Shown: positions 1 through 6,431 of the stretch, one piece after another
Layout: every line of letters starts with the position of its first letter
How positions within the stretch are numbered: position 1 is the first letter of the stretch
From: Betaproteobacteria bacterium
GTDB lineage: Bacteria; Pseudomonadota; Gammaproteobacteria; Burkholderiales; Burkholderiaceae
DNA length: 13,511 bases
NCBI GenBank assembly: GCA_013205155.1
Contig: JABMMT010000274.1
Span: 1 to 13,511, forward strand
Reading direction: 5' to 3'
The notes under the pieces: generated by a model
The model's database searches: none
The model's input: the letters and a program-made list of their open reading frames with translations, nothing else
What the model was told of the DNA's origin: nothing
Made by a program: the position numbers and the translations under genes

Positions 1-420
1 GTGTGTGGTGGCTTTGCTGCGCCACTCCAGCATGCTGACCGTGCATTGATTGTGCCTGCAAATGACTTTGATTCTATCTTTGCAATGAATCGCATTATTC
101 AGGCCATTGGCGCCAAAGCGAAAAACTACAACGTACGATTAGGCGGTGTGATTGCCAATCGCAGTAAAGATACTGATCAAATCGACAAATTTAATGCGCA
201 AGTCGGATTAAAGACGATGGCTCACTTCCCAGACTTAGATGTGATTCGTCGTAGCCGTCTGAAAAAGTCGACCTTATTTGAAATGGAATACTCTCCTGAA
301 CTTGAATTAGTCCAGCAAGAGTACATGCGTTTGGCTGCGGCACTCTGGCTTGGATCGGATCCATTGCCATCAATCCCGATGAAAGATCGCGATATATTTG
401 ATTTGCTCGGTTTTGATTAA
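1..420 (+). CDS. bchL: Light-independent protochlorophyllide reductase iron-sulfur ATP-binding protein, C-terminal part (5' end outside window)
   Basis: BchL is the NifH-like, ATP-driven electron donor of DPOR, which passes electrons to BchN-BchB to reduce ring D of protochlorophyllide. The window carries only its last 139 codons, roughly the C-terminal half of a protein of about 300 residues; the leading GTG is an internal valine, not a start. Visible family features are CGGFAAPLQHADRA (fragment residues 2-15), whose cysteine is one of the two ligands per subunit for the shared [4Fe-4S] cluster; ANDFDSIFAMNRII; the IRRSRLKKSTLFEME stretch; and the typical ending KDRDIFDLLGFD. The stop is TAA at 418-420. 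Only 9 bases separate it from the stop of the convergent LPOR gene. In many purple bacteria bchM follows bchL; here it does not. The family assignment is secure. Confidence 0.96.
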   Translation: MCGGFAAPLQHADRALIVPANDFDSIFAMNRIIQAIGAKAKNYNVRLGGVIANRSKDTDQIDKFNAQVGLKTMAHFPDLDVIRRSRLKKSTLFEMEYSPELELVQQEYMRLAAALWLGSDPLPSIPMKDRDIFDLLGFD

Positions 421-429
421 CTAAGTTAC

Positions 430-1413
430 TTAATCACTGGGCATGCCAACCAGCTTGGCAGTCATCTCCCAGAGGTCTTTACTGAGTTTCTCGCTCTTGG
501 CTTTCATGGAAAGCTCTTGAGCGAAAGGCTCTCTGATAGCTGAGTTACGATTGCCCCAGCTCCAGTGAACACCTGATTGGGTAAAGCGCGGATCTGCTAT
601 AACTTGAGCAACCCTTTCACCAGCAAGCTCTTGGGTCACATAACCTTTAGTAATGTTTTTCTGAAACCAGGGAAATATTTTTTGGAAGAGTGGCGGGGTA
701 TCTCTAAAGAGTGCTGTTTCAGCTACACATCCAGGATATAGAGTGTTAAAGATCACGCCAGTACTGGAGTGATATCTTTTTTGTAACTCTCGATTCATGA
801 CCATATTGCATAACTTACTATCTTTGTATGCCTTACCTGGTTTAAATGGTTTTCCGTTGATCATGGCAATCGGTGCTTTAAAGCCAGCCATTAGACCTTC
901 AAGAGCACCAATATCAGCAGGAGCTGGGATAGGAACTTTGCCACCGAATTCTTCTGAGTTTGCTGTCACGGTACCTAATGTAATGAGACGCGCATGCTGA
1001 TGCTCTTTAGCAGTTTGGATGAGATTATTGAGTAGCATTCTACTTAAAACATAGTGTCCAAAATAATTGGTTGCTACGCTAATCTCGAATCCCTGAGGGG
1101 AGCGTGCTGGTTCTTTTAAGAGTGGCAGGTAAGTCGCTGCATTACAGAGCAAAGCATTGAGCTGTTGACCGCTGTCATTAAAGCGCTGCACAAATGCTCT
1201 AACACTATCGAGATTCCCAAGGTCTAACTGCCAGATTTCAAATTGGCTTGAATCCAATTGATGTGTCTTAGCAACTAACTCCATTTTTTGGGGATCTCTG
1301 ACTGCCAGAATCAGTCGCCAATTTCGAGCTAGTAGGGCCTTAGTAGCATATAAGCCAACGCCAGACGAGGCCCCAGTAATAATTGCAAGTGCTTGATTTG
1401 TAGTGGAAGTCAT
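430..1413 (-). CDS. Light-dependent protochlorophyllide reductase (LPOR)
   Basis: This 327-residue protein is a short-chain dehydrogenase, and several stretches identify it specifically as LPOR, the NADPH enzyme that reduces protochlorophyllide to chlorophyllide using light. Seen in order: the nucleotide-binding loop TGASSGVG (13-20); CNAATY near residue 90, matching the LPOR CNAAxY motif; FKAPIAMINGKPFKPGKAYKDSK, with catalytic Tyr196 and Lys200; LCNM with Cys202; LYPGC with Cys229, exactly 27 residues on, the spacing of the two conserved active-site cysteines in cyanobacterial LPOR; then FPWFQKNITKGYV, SGVHWSW and a C-terminal LWEMTAKLVG. An ordinary SDR would not carry the YKDSKLCNM...YPGC series or this tail. 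The start is the ATG at 1413; no clear Shine-Dalgarno is seen before it. It is transcribed alone, convergent with bchL and divergent from the hydrolase gene. Its role, inferred, is to keep pigment synthesis running in oxygen and light, when the iron-sulfur DPOR may be impaired. Confidence 0.92.
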   Translation of the reverse strand: MTSTTNQALAIITGASSGVGLYATKALLARNWRLILAVRDPQKMELVAKTHQLDSSQFEIWQLDLGNLDSVRAFVQRFNDSGQQLNALLCNAATYLPLLKEPARSPQGFEISVATNYFGHYVLSRMLLNNLIQTAKEHQHARLITLGTVTANSEEFGGKVPIPAPADIGALEGLMAGFKAPIAMINGKPFKPGKAYKDSKLCNMVMNRELQKRYHSSTGVIFNTLYPGCVAETALFRDTPPLFQKIFPWFQKNITKGYVTQELAGERVAQVIADPRFTQSGVHWSWGNRNSAIREPFAQELSMKAKSEKLSKDLWEMTAKLVGMPSD

Positions 1414-1475
1414 TTTTCTATTACAGTCTTAGTTTTGGTAAATATTAATTATTGTCATTTTAAGGCTAGAAATCG
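1414..1475. promoter_or_regulatory. Short divergent promoter region between LPOR and the alpha/beta hydrolase
   Basis: These 62 AT-rich bases must hold the 5' signals for both the - strand LPOR gene and the + strand hydrolase gene. A weak + strand promoter candidate is TTGGTA (1435-1440), a 17-base spacer and TTTTAA (1458-1463). AAGG at 1462-1465, 10 bases before the ATG at 1476, is a possible ribosome binding site. No perfect TGT-N12-ACA site is present; the closest is TGT-N12-AGA at 1453-1470, one mismatch. That promoters lie here follows from the gene layout; the individual boxes are weak. Confidence 0.4.
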
Positions 1476-2402
1476 ATGTTCCTAAAAGCGCTCAAGATCA
1501 TTGCTCTTGTATTAACATCCTTTATAGTGCTTGCTGCCCTCTATTTATGGACGCCGGATAAGCCTAAAGCAGAGTTAGAGAAAATGTATAGCTCACCTAA
1601 AAATGCTTATGCCAATGCATTGGGAGTCAAAATTCATTACCAAGATACTGGGCCTTCCAAAAATCCAATACCCATACTATTTTTGCATGGCTTTGGGGCA
1701 AGTTTGCAGACATGGGATGCCTGGTCAGAGTCTTTAAGGAATGACTACCGTGTTATATCCGTTGACTTGCCAGGATTTGGCCTCACTGGAGAAGACCCTA
1801 GCGGCATCTATACCGATCAGAGAAGCGTAGAAGTAATAGAAGCTTTTCTCAAAGAGCTGAAGATTCCCAAGGTAGTACTAGTGGGTAATTCTATGGGCGG
1901 AAAGTTTGCTTGGCAATTTGCAGCTCGTTATCCAGATCAGGTGGTTAAGCTGGTGCTCATATCTCCGGATGGCTATGCTAGCCCTGGAATAAAGTACGGT
2001 AAAAAGACAGAAATTCCAGCAATTGCTCAGCTCTATCGCTATTTCTTTTCTAAAACCTTTTTAGAGATGAACCTTGAGCCAGCCTACGCTAATCCAAAAA
2101 CATTAAATGATGCTTTGGTGAATCGTTACTATGATTTGATGTTAGCTCCTGGGGTGAGGGGCGCAATCTTGGCTCGTATGCAACAAACTGTTTTGCAAGA
2201 CCCAGTACCATCTTTAGCGAACATCAAGGTCCCGACGCTATTAATCTGGGGTGAAAAAGATGCTTTTATTCCCATTGCAAATTCAAATGATTACTTGAAG
2301 GTGATGCCCAATGCTAAAAGAGTATCCTTACCTAATATTGGTCACTTACCGCAAGAAGAGCAGCCAAGTATTGGTCTTGCGGCACTCAAAGAGTTTTTAT
2401 AA
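1476..2402 (+). CDS. Membrane-anchored alpha/beta-fold hydrolase, function unknown, upstream of bchO
   Basis: A 308-residue alpha/beta hydrolase of unknown substrate. Residues 3-25 form one hydrophobic segment preceded by lysine, consistent with an uncleaved signal anchor that would place the catalytic domain on the periplasmic side; the topology is inference. The fold is complete: oxyanion-hole HG (71-72) in LFLHGFGAS, nucleophile Ser139 in GNSMGG, acid Asp262 in WGEKDAFIP, and His290 in NIGHLPQEEQP. The ATG at 1476 is supported by AAGG ten bases upstream and by the anchor starting at residue 3. Only three bases separate its stop from the bchO start, so the two are very probably co-transcribed. 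It shares the fold with BchO but differs in having the anchor and GNSMGG instead of GHSAGA. Its place inside the pigment cluster suggests a job in bacteriochlorophyll metabolism or membranes, but nothing in the sequence proves this. Confidence 0.85.
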   Translation: MFLKALKIIALVLTSFIVLAALYLWTPDKPKAELEKMYSSPKNAYANALGVKIHYQDTGPSKNPIPILFLHGFGASLQTWDAWSESLRNDYRVISVDLPGFGLTGEDPSGIYTDQRSVEVIEAFLKELKIPKVVLVGNSMGGKFAWQFAARYPDQVVKLVLISPDGYASPGIKYGKKTEIPAIAQLYRYFFSKTFLEMNLEPAYANPKTLNDALVNRYYDLMLAPGVRGAILARMQQTVLQDPVPSLANIKVPTLLIWGEKDAFIPIANSNDYLKVMPNAKRVSLPNIGHLPQEEQPSIGLAALKEFL

Positions 2403-2405
2403 GCA

Positions 2406-3269
2406 ATGAAACGAATACCCTTAGATTGGCCTAATCGACAACACAGCAGTGTTGTCACCGTCGGAGATTTGGATTGGCATATTCAGCTTGCAGGTAAAGG
2501 CCCTGTTGTTTTGCTACTTCATGGCACTGGCAGTTCAACCCATTCTTGGTCAGACCTGATTCCTTTATTAGAAAACGATGCACAAGTCCTCGTGCCGGAT
2601 TTGCCAGGTCATGCCTTTACCTTAGGAGCAAAATTAGAAGATCTAAAGCTTGATGAGATAGCACATTCATTGCAATTACTGATCGATCAATTAGGAATTG
2701 AAGCACCGTCAATCGTAGTGGGCCACTCTGCTGGAGCACCCTTAGCGCTTCGTTTTGCAGTGGCCGCATTAAAGCCACCTAAGTTGGTGATTGCTTTAAA
2801 TCCTTCTTTTATTCCGCCGCCAGCTGTCTATACCAGTTTCTTTGGGCCACTGTTAGGCCCCATTACGCGATCCTCAACACTTTCTAGCTTGCTCGCTTCA
2901 CTTTCCCCCAGCTTGGGGATGGTAGATAAGTTGCTCGATTCAACTAACACCATCTTGCCAGAGACTCGCAGAGTCTATTACCGAAAACTCTTTGAGCGTT
3001 CAGACCATGTACTTGGCTCAATGAATTTCATGGCAGCAGCTGATATTCAAACAGTATTAGAGGAAGCCAATTTGTATCAAGGTAAATTAATTTGCGTCTT
3101 AGGCAATCAAGATGCGTGGATTCCAGTAAAACCCTTAGAGAAGATCATTCGGGATTATTTTCCAACTGCAGAGATCTTGAAGTGGGAGGGTGGTCATATC
3201 ATGCATGAGCTTGAGTCAAGCAAGGTGGCGCAACTAATTCTTCCGGAGCTGACTGAACCTAAGGGCTAA
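2406..3269 (+). CDS. bchO: BchO, alpha/beta hydrolase, putative magnesium chelatase accessory protein
   Basis: A 287-residue protein of the alpha/beta hydrolase family found in photosynthesis clusters and annotated as a magnesium chelatase accessory protein; its real activity is not established. The BchO-type N-terminus LDWPNRQHSS, then LLLHGTGSSTHSWSDLIPLL and VLVPDLPGHAFT, identify it. Nucleophile Ser108 lies in GHSAGA, Asp236 in GNQDAWIP, and His264 in EGGHIMHEL, so the triad looks intact. Unlike the preceding hydrolase it has no N-terminal membrane segment. The start is the ATG at 2406; only a GAG at 2391-2393 resembles a ribosome binding site, so translation may be coupled to the upstream gene. 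The TAA stop (3267-3269) overlaps the stop of the convergent bchD. In Rhodobacter bchO follows bchI and bchD in the same direction; here it is inverted relative to them. Confidence 0.88.
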   Translation: MKRIPLDWPNRQHSSVVTVGDLDWHIQLAGKGPVVLLLHGTGSSTHSWSDLIPLLENDAQVLVPDLPGHAFTLGAKLEDLKLDEIAHSLQLLIDQLGIEAPSIVVGHSAGAPLALRFAVAALKPPKLVIALNPSFIPPPAVYTSFFGPLLGPITRSSTLSSLLASLSPSLGMVDKLLDSTNTILPETRRVYYRKLFERSDHVLGSMNFMAAADIQTVLEEANLYQGKLICVLGNQDAWIPVKPLEKIIRDYFPTAEILKWEGGHIMHELESSKVAQLILPELTEPKG

Positions 3270-3285
3270 GATTTTTTAAGCCCTT
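3261..3285. terminator. Stem-loop at the bchO/bchD convergent stop overlap, possible bidirectional terminator
   Basis: AAGGGCT (3261-3267) and AGCCCTT (3279-3285) form a perfect 7-bp stem with an 11-base loop that contains a T6 run. It lies across the end of bchO and the last codons of bchD, where transcripts from both strands must end. Neither strand has a T tract right after the stem, so it is not a classical intrinsic terminator. The hairpin is seen directly; termination is inference. Confidence 0.35.
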
Positions 3286-5179
3286 GCATGATTGCTTGAG
3301 AGACTTCATTTGCGCCTGCGTTAGGCAAAGGCAAGTACATCGACCCCAGTAAGGCTGCCATTGCCTTGCCTTCATCCCTAGCTTGCGGTGAAGTATCAAT
3401 CCACAAGGACTTAAAAGAATAATGAGAAGCAGTACGTGCTGACTGCTGCGCATCTTCCATTGCTTTGGGTCTACCAGGAGAGCCATCTTTAGCAATATTG
3501 GCTCGGCCATCGGTTAAGAAAACTAAGGTGGGAGTGAGTCCTTTTCTCATTGATACACTCGCAACTTCAAAAGACTCATCAATCGCGCGAGATAAGGGGG
3601 TCCCACCCCCACCAGGAAGACCGCTTAAGGCTCGCTTAGCTTTGACTAATGAGCGAGTAGGGGCTAAGACTAATTCGGCAACACTACCCCTAAATGACAT
3701 TACCGCCACTTGATCTCGTCTGATATAGCATTCAGCTAATAGTAGTTCTACGGCACCCTTCGCTTCTGCAAGACGGTGCATTGCAGAGGAGCCAGAAGCA
3801 TCGACGATAAACATCGTTAAAGTTTGAGTGCGCTCTTGGTAACGTTTGACCCGAAAGTCTTCTTTGTGGATCACAATTTTTCCAGCGGGGATGAATTTGC
3901 CAGCTGCTATCAATTCAGCTTTGCGTACAGCTTGCCAAGGAACAGCAGCGCGCAGCGTAGCAATGATGCTCAGCGTTTTACCGCCTTCAGGCATGCCTGG
4001 CATATTACCTAGTGGGCGACCACGTATTCTGCCTACTTTGACGGCGCCAGCTTTACCACCCATTCCTTTAGGTGTTTTTAGGTCTGCTAAATCTGCCAAG
4101 CGGGCCAAGATATCTGCTGGGATTGCTGCTTGAGCTGCCTCTAAGATTTCATCTTCAAGGGCTTGTGGATTTTCTGCATTGTTTTCGGGTTCTTGATCCT
4201 CCTCATCCCTTTGCTCTTCTTCCTGCTTTTGATCTTCAGTCGGATCTGGAGGTGGCGGCTCTTGATCTAATCGATCTTGCGTATTCTCAGGCTGCTCATC
4301 TGTCTCTTGCTCAGGCGGAATCTCCTCCTCTTCTGGGGGAGCGCTTTGCGGCATCCTTGTGGCGCGCGGTGATAAGACCAAGGCAATCGCGCGTTGCAAG
4401 TGCATGCTTGTTACTTCATCATCTCTATCAAAAGCAGCCAAACACTTAGCGGCATTCATTGCCAAATTGAGTGCGCGGATCGATATCACTCCCAATTGCT
4501 CTGCAACACCCACTAAGGCATTCAGACTATCTTCATTGATAGTAACTTTTGAGAAGTTCTCTAGCGCATATTGAATTGACTGAGTATCTGGCAGAAAATC
4601 ATCATCGGTTTCTGGTAAATCTCTCCAGCCGAGGATATCGAGATTTAATAGAAAGGCTACTCTTTGCCGAATTTTTTCATTCGGTTGTTCGTCATCTTCA
4701 ATACCCTCATCTAAGGCCACAACTCCAAAGTGACTTTTAATTCTGCAGCTTTGACCATCACGCTCAATCGAGATAAAGCCATTATCTAAAGCACTGACGA
4801 CTTTTGCGACAGCGCCTACTTCAACTCTCTCAGCCATTGGCATGAGTAATAGCTGCTGATCGCATTGAGCTAATAAGCCTTGTCTCAGAACAGCCTTACC
4901 AGTACGCAATGTTTGATCAAGATCGATCCCGCCAATCAGGTTTTCATCAGAGATTCCCAGTGGCATCTTGCGTAGGGGTAAGCGCATGCCCCTTAATTGA
5001 GCAACGGTATTGAGATAAGCCAACCAACGATCCCGCACTGGGCCAGAGCGTGCTCGCAGGATGACACCACCTAAACCATGCGGGTTAATAACTAAGAGCT
5101 GAGCGACCTGGAGTGCGCGCAACCAAGTTTCGAGTTTGGCGCTCTTACTAATCTCTTGCAGTTGTTCTGAATTTTCCAA
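3266..5179 (-). CDS. bchD: Magnesium chelatase subunit D
   Basis: BchD joins the BchI hexamer to form the AAA+ motor of magnesium chelatase, which acts on BchH to insert Mg2+ into protoporphyrin IX. The 637-residue protein has three parts. The N-terminal AAA-like domain (about 15-270) has GLGGVILRARSGPVRDRW in place of a working Walker A, as usual for BchD. A proline- and acid-rich linker (about 275-345) follows. The C-terminal von Willebrand A domain has the metal-site motif DASGS (Asp460, Ser462, Ser464), Thr527 in GGGGTPLS and Asp557 in TDGRAN. It is somewhat longer than the roughly 560 residues of Rhodobacter BchD. The reading frame starts at TTG (5179-5177), 22 bases after the bchI stop; there is no ATG or GTG between that stop and the conserved LETWLRALQVAQLL, so TTG is the best choice, though no Shine-Dalgarno is visible and coupling to bchI is likely. 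Its TAG stop overlaps the bchO stop. Confidence 0.95.
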   Translation of the reverse strand: MENSEQLQEISKSAKLETWLRALQVAQLLVINPHGLGGVILRARSGPVRDRWLAYLNTVAQLRGMRLPLRKMPLGISDENLIGGIDLDQTLRTGKAVLRQGLLAQCDQQLLLMPMAERVEVGAVAKVVSALDNGFISIERDGQSCRIKSHFGVVALDEGIEDDEQPNEKIRQRVAFLLNLDILGWRDLPETDDDFLPDTQSIQYALENFSKVTINEDSLNALVGVAEQLGVISIRALNLAMNAAKCLAAFDRDDEVTSMHLQRAIALVLSPRATRMPQSAPPEEEEIPPEQETDEQPENTQDRLDQEPPPPDPTEDQKQEEEQRDEEDQEPENNAENPQALEDEILEAAQAAIPADILARLADLADLKTPKGMGGKAGAVKVGRIRGRPLGNMPGMPEGGKTLSIIATLRAAVPWQAVRKAELIAAGKFIPAGKIVIHKEDFRVKRYQERTQTLTMFIVDASGSSAMHRLAEAKGAVELLLAECYIRRDQVAVMSFRGSVAELVLAPTRSLVKAKRALSGLPGGGGTPLSRAIDESFEVASVSMRKGLTPTLVFLTDGRANIAKDGSPGRPKAMEDAQQSARTASHYSFKSLWIDTSPQARDEGKAMAALLGSMYLPLPNAGANEVSQAIMQGLKKS

Positions 5180-5201
5180 CAGACAGTATTTGTTAAGTGA
5201 C

Positions 5202-6248
5202 TTACTTACTTGTTTCGGGAAACAATTCTTCTATAGCTCTTTTGACCCTGACACCAGAACTTGAGTCATCCAAAGGATTGCGTCTGAGACGATGCTGTAA
5301 GGCAGGTACTGCAATCTTCTTCAGATGCTCAATCGTCACATGATTTTTTCCACACAGTGCAGCATAAGCACGCATTGCTCTCAGCAGTGTTAACTCTCCA
5401 CGTAAACCATCAGTACCTAGGTGACTACAAAGTTGAGTGACTTTTTCCAGCATGGCGTCATCGACTTTGACGGAAGATAATTTCTTTTTACCAGCTTGGA
5501 TATGATGTTGAATAATCTCGTCTTCTTTTTCCCAGATCTCCATGAACTTAGCTTGATTGCGCTCAAACTCATCACGTCGCTTGATAATCTCTACTCTGGC
5601 TTTAGGATCTTGCGGCGTCTTGACTTCGACTGCTAGACCAAAACGATCGAGTAGTTGAGGACGCAGTTCGCCTTCTTCAGGATTACCGCTGCCCACTAAG
5701 ACAAATTTGGCAGGGTGACGAATACTTAAGCCTTCTCTTTCAACGACGTTTTCCCCAGAAGCAGCAACGTCAATTAATAAGTCAACTAAATGATCTTCTA
5801 AAAGGTTGACCTCATCGATATACAGAAAGCCGCGATGTGCTCTAGCAAGCAAGCCAGGCTCGTAAGCTTTCTCTCCAGAGCTGAGTGCTTTTTCAATATC
5901 TAATGCGCCAATCACGCGGTCTTCAGTAGCGCCCAATGGCAAGTCAACTACGGGGACTGGTTTCTTAATGGTTTTGAGTTTTCCACCAACCCTGAGCTTT
6001 GTTCGCAGTTCATCGCAGATAGGGCAGGTTCCTGCCGGGGCATGTGGATCGCAAGCATAGACACACTCTTGTACAGTATTCATCTCTGGGAGCAATGCTG
6101 CAAGTGCACGAACTGCTGTGGATTTCCCAGTACCTCGGTCGCCCATGACGAGTACACCCCCAACACTAGGATCAAGTGCTGCAATCAAGATTGCTAACTT
6201 CATATCCTCCTGCCCAACGATTGCAGAGAAAGGGTAATTACGTGTCAT
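5202..6248 (-). CDS. bchI: Magnesium chelatase ATPase subunit I
   Basis: BchI is the AAA+ ATPase whose ring powers Mg2+ insertion with BchD and BchH. The 348-residue length is normal for the family. Motifs: YPFSAIVGQEDMKLAI at the N-terminus; Walker A GDRGTGKS (36-43); CDPHAPAGTCPIC, the cysteine-containing BchI/ChlI insertion; LPLGATEDRVIGALDIEKAL; Walker B FLYIDEVNLL with Asp145 and Glu146; sensor-1 VGSGNPEEGELRPQLLDRFGL; and RVKRAIEELFPE near the C-terminus. The ATG start at 6248 is supported by AAGGAA five bases upstream (6254-6259, - strand). It heads a two-gene operon with bchD and is divergent from bchH, sharing the control region 6249-6508. Confidence 0.97.
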   Translation of the reverse strand: MTRNYPFSAIVGQEDMKLAILIAALDPSVGGVLVMGDRGTGKSTAVRALAALLPEMNTVQECVYACDPHAPAGTCPICDELRTKLRVGGKLKTIKKPVPVVDLPLGATEDRVIGALDIEKALSSGEKAYEPGLLARAHRGFLYIDEVNLLEDHLVDLLIDVAASGENVVEREGLSIRHPAKFVLVGSGNPEEGELRPQLLDRFGLAVEVKTPQDPKARVEIIKRRDEFERNQAKFMEIWEKEDEIIQHHIQAGKKKLSSVKVDDAMLEKVTQLCSHLGTDGLRGELTLLRAMRAYAALCGKNHVTIEHLKKIAVPALQHRLRRNPLDDSSSGVRVKRAIEELFPETSK

Positions 6249-6253
6249 TCAGA

Positions 6254-6259
6254 TTCCTT
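6254..6259 (-). promoter_or_regulatory. Ribosome binding site of bchI
   Basis: AAGGAA on the - strand ends five bases before the bchI ATG. It is the clearest Shine-Dalgarno sequence in the window and fixes the bchI start. Confidence 0.7.
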
Positions 6260-6282
6260 GAAATTTTTATACTGAAAGTGAC

Positions 6283-6299
6283 TTATTGCAGTGCAATAA
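6283..6299. repeat. 17-bp perfect palindrome upstream of bchI
   Basis: TTATTGCAGTGCAATAA has two perfect 8-bp arms around one central base. It lies 35 bases before the bchI ATG and, if the predicted bchI promoter is right, in the 5' untranslated region. It does not match the PpsR consensus or an FNR box. It could be an operator for another regulator or, in RNA, a 6-bp hairpin with a 5-base loop. The symmetry is certain; the function is unknown. Confidence 0.5.
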
Positions 6300-6366
6300 A
6301 ACTCTGTATTAGCAACTAACGGTGTAAATATACTGGCATTCATTTTTTATTAGGATTTACCCTTGA

Positions 6367-6396
6367 ATGATAGCTTTCTAGTGAATTAGATGTCAA
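6367..6396 (-). promoter_or_regulatory. Predicted sigma70-type promoter for bchI-bchD
   Basis: On the - strand a consensus -35 TTGACA (6396-6391) is followed by an 18-base spacer and TATCAT (6372-6367), five of six matches to the -10 consensus. Transcription would start near 6360, leaving about 110 bases of leader before bchI. The -35 box is the left half of the PpsR-type palindrome, so repressor and polymerase would exclude each other. Confidence 0.6.
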
Positions 6397-6408
6397 TTTT
6401 AGTTGACA
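6391..6408. promoter_or_regulatory. PpsR/CrtJ-type operator between bchI and bchH
   Basis: TGTCAATTTTAGTTGACA is a perfect TGT-N12-ACA site with 6-bp arms, the consensus bound by PpsR/CrtJ, the repressor of photosynthesis genes under oxygen. It lies 142 bases from the bchI start and 100 from the bchH start. Its two arms are TTGACA, read outward on each strand, and so also act as candidate -35 boxes for both directions. The motif is seen directly; the identity of the binding protein is inferred from the gene context, since no ppsR gene is in the window. Confidence 0.75.
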
Positions 6409-6431
6409 GTATTGTAGGATTCTTAAAGAAT
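6403..6431 (+). promoter_or_regulatory. Predicted sigma70-type promoter for bchH
   Basis: Consensus -35 TTGACA (6403-6408), a 17-base spacer and AAGAAT (6426-6431), four of six -10 matches. The start would fall near 6438, giving a leader of about 70 AT-rich bases with no Shine-Dalgarno before the bchH ATG. The -35 box is the right half of the operator. The weak -10 makes this less certain than the bchI-facing promoter. Confidence 0.45.

Noticed and set aside
414..436. TGATTAA/TTAATCA 7-bp inverted repeat between the bchL and LPOR stops
   Set aside because: The stem is almost all A/T and arises partly from the two facing stop codons; there is no T tract, so I do not call a terminator.
430..1413. 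Generic short-chain dehydrogenase call
   Set aside because: The YKDSKLCNM stretch, the second cysteine in YPGC exactly 27 residues on, the CNAATY motif and the SGVHWSW ending are specific to LPOR.
4950..5179. Missing Walker A in BchD as a sign of a damaged gene
   Set aside because: A degenerate nucleotide-binding loop is normal in BchD; the frame is open and the VWA metal site is intact.
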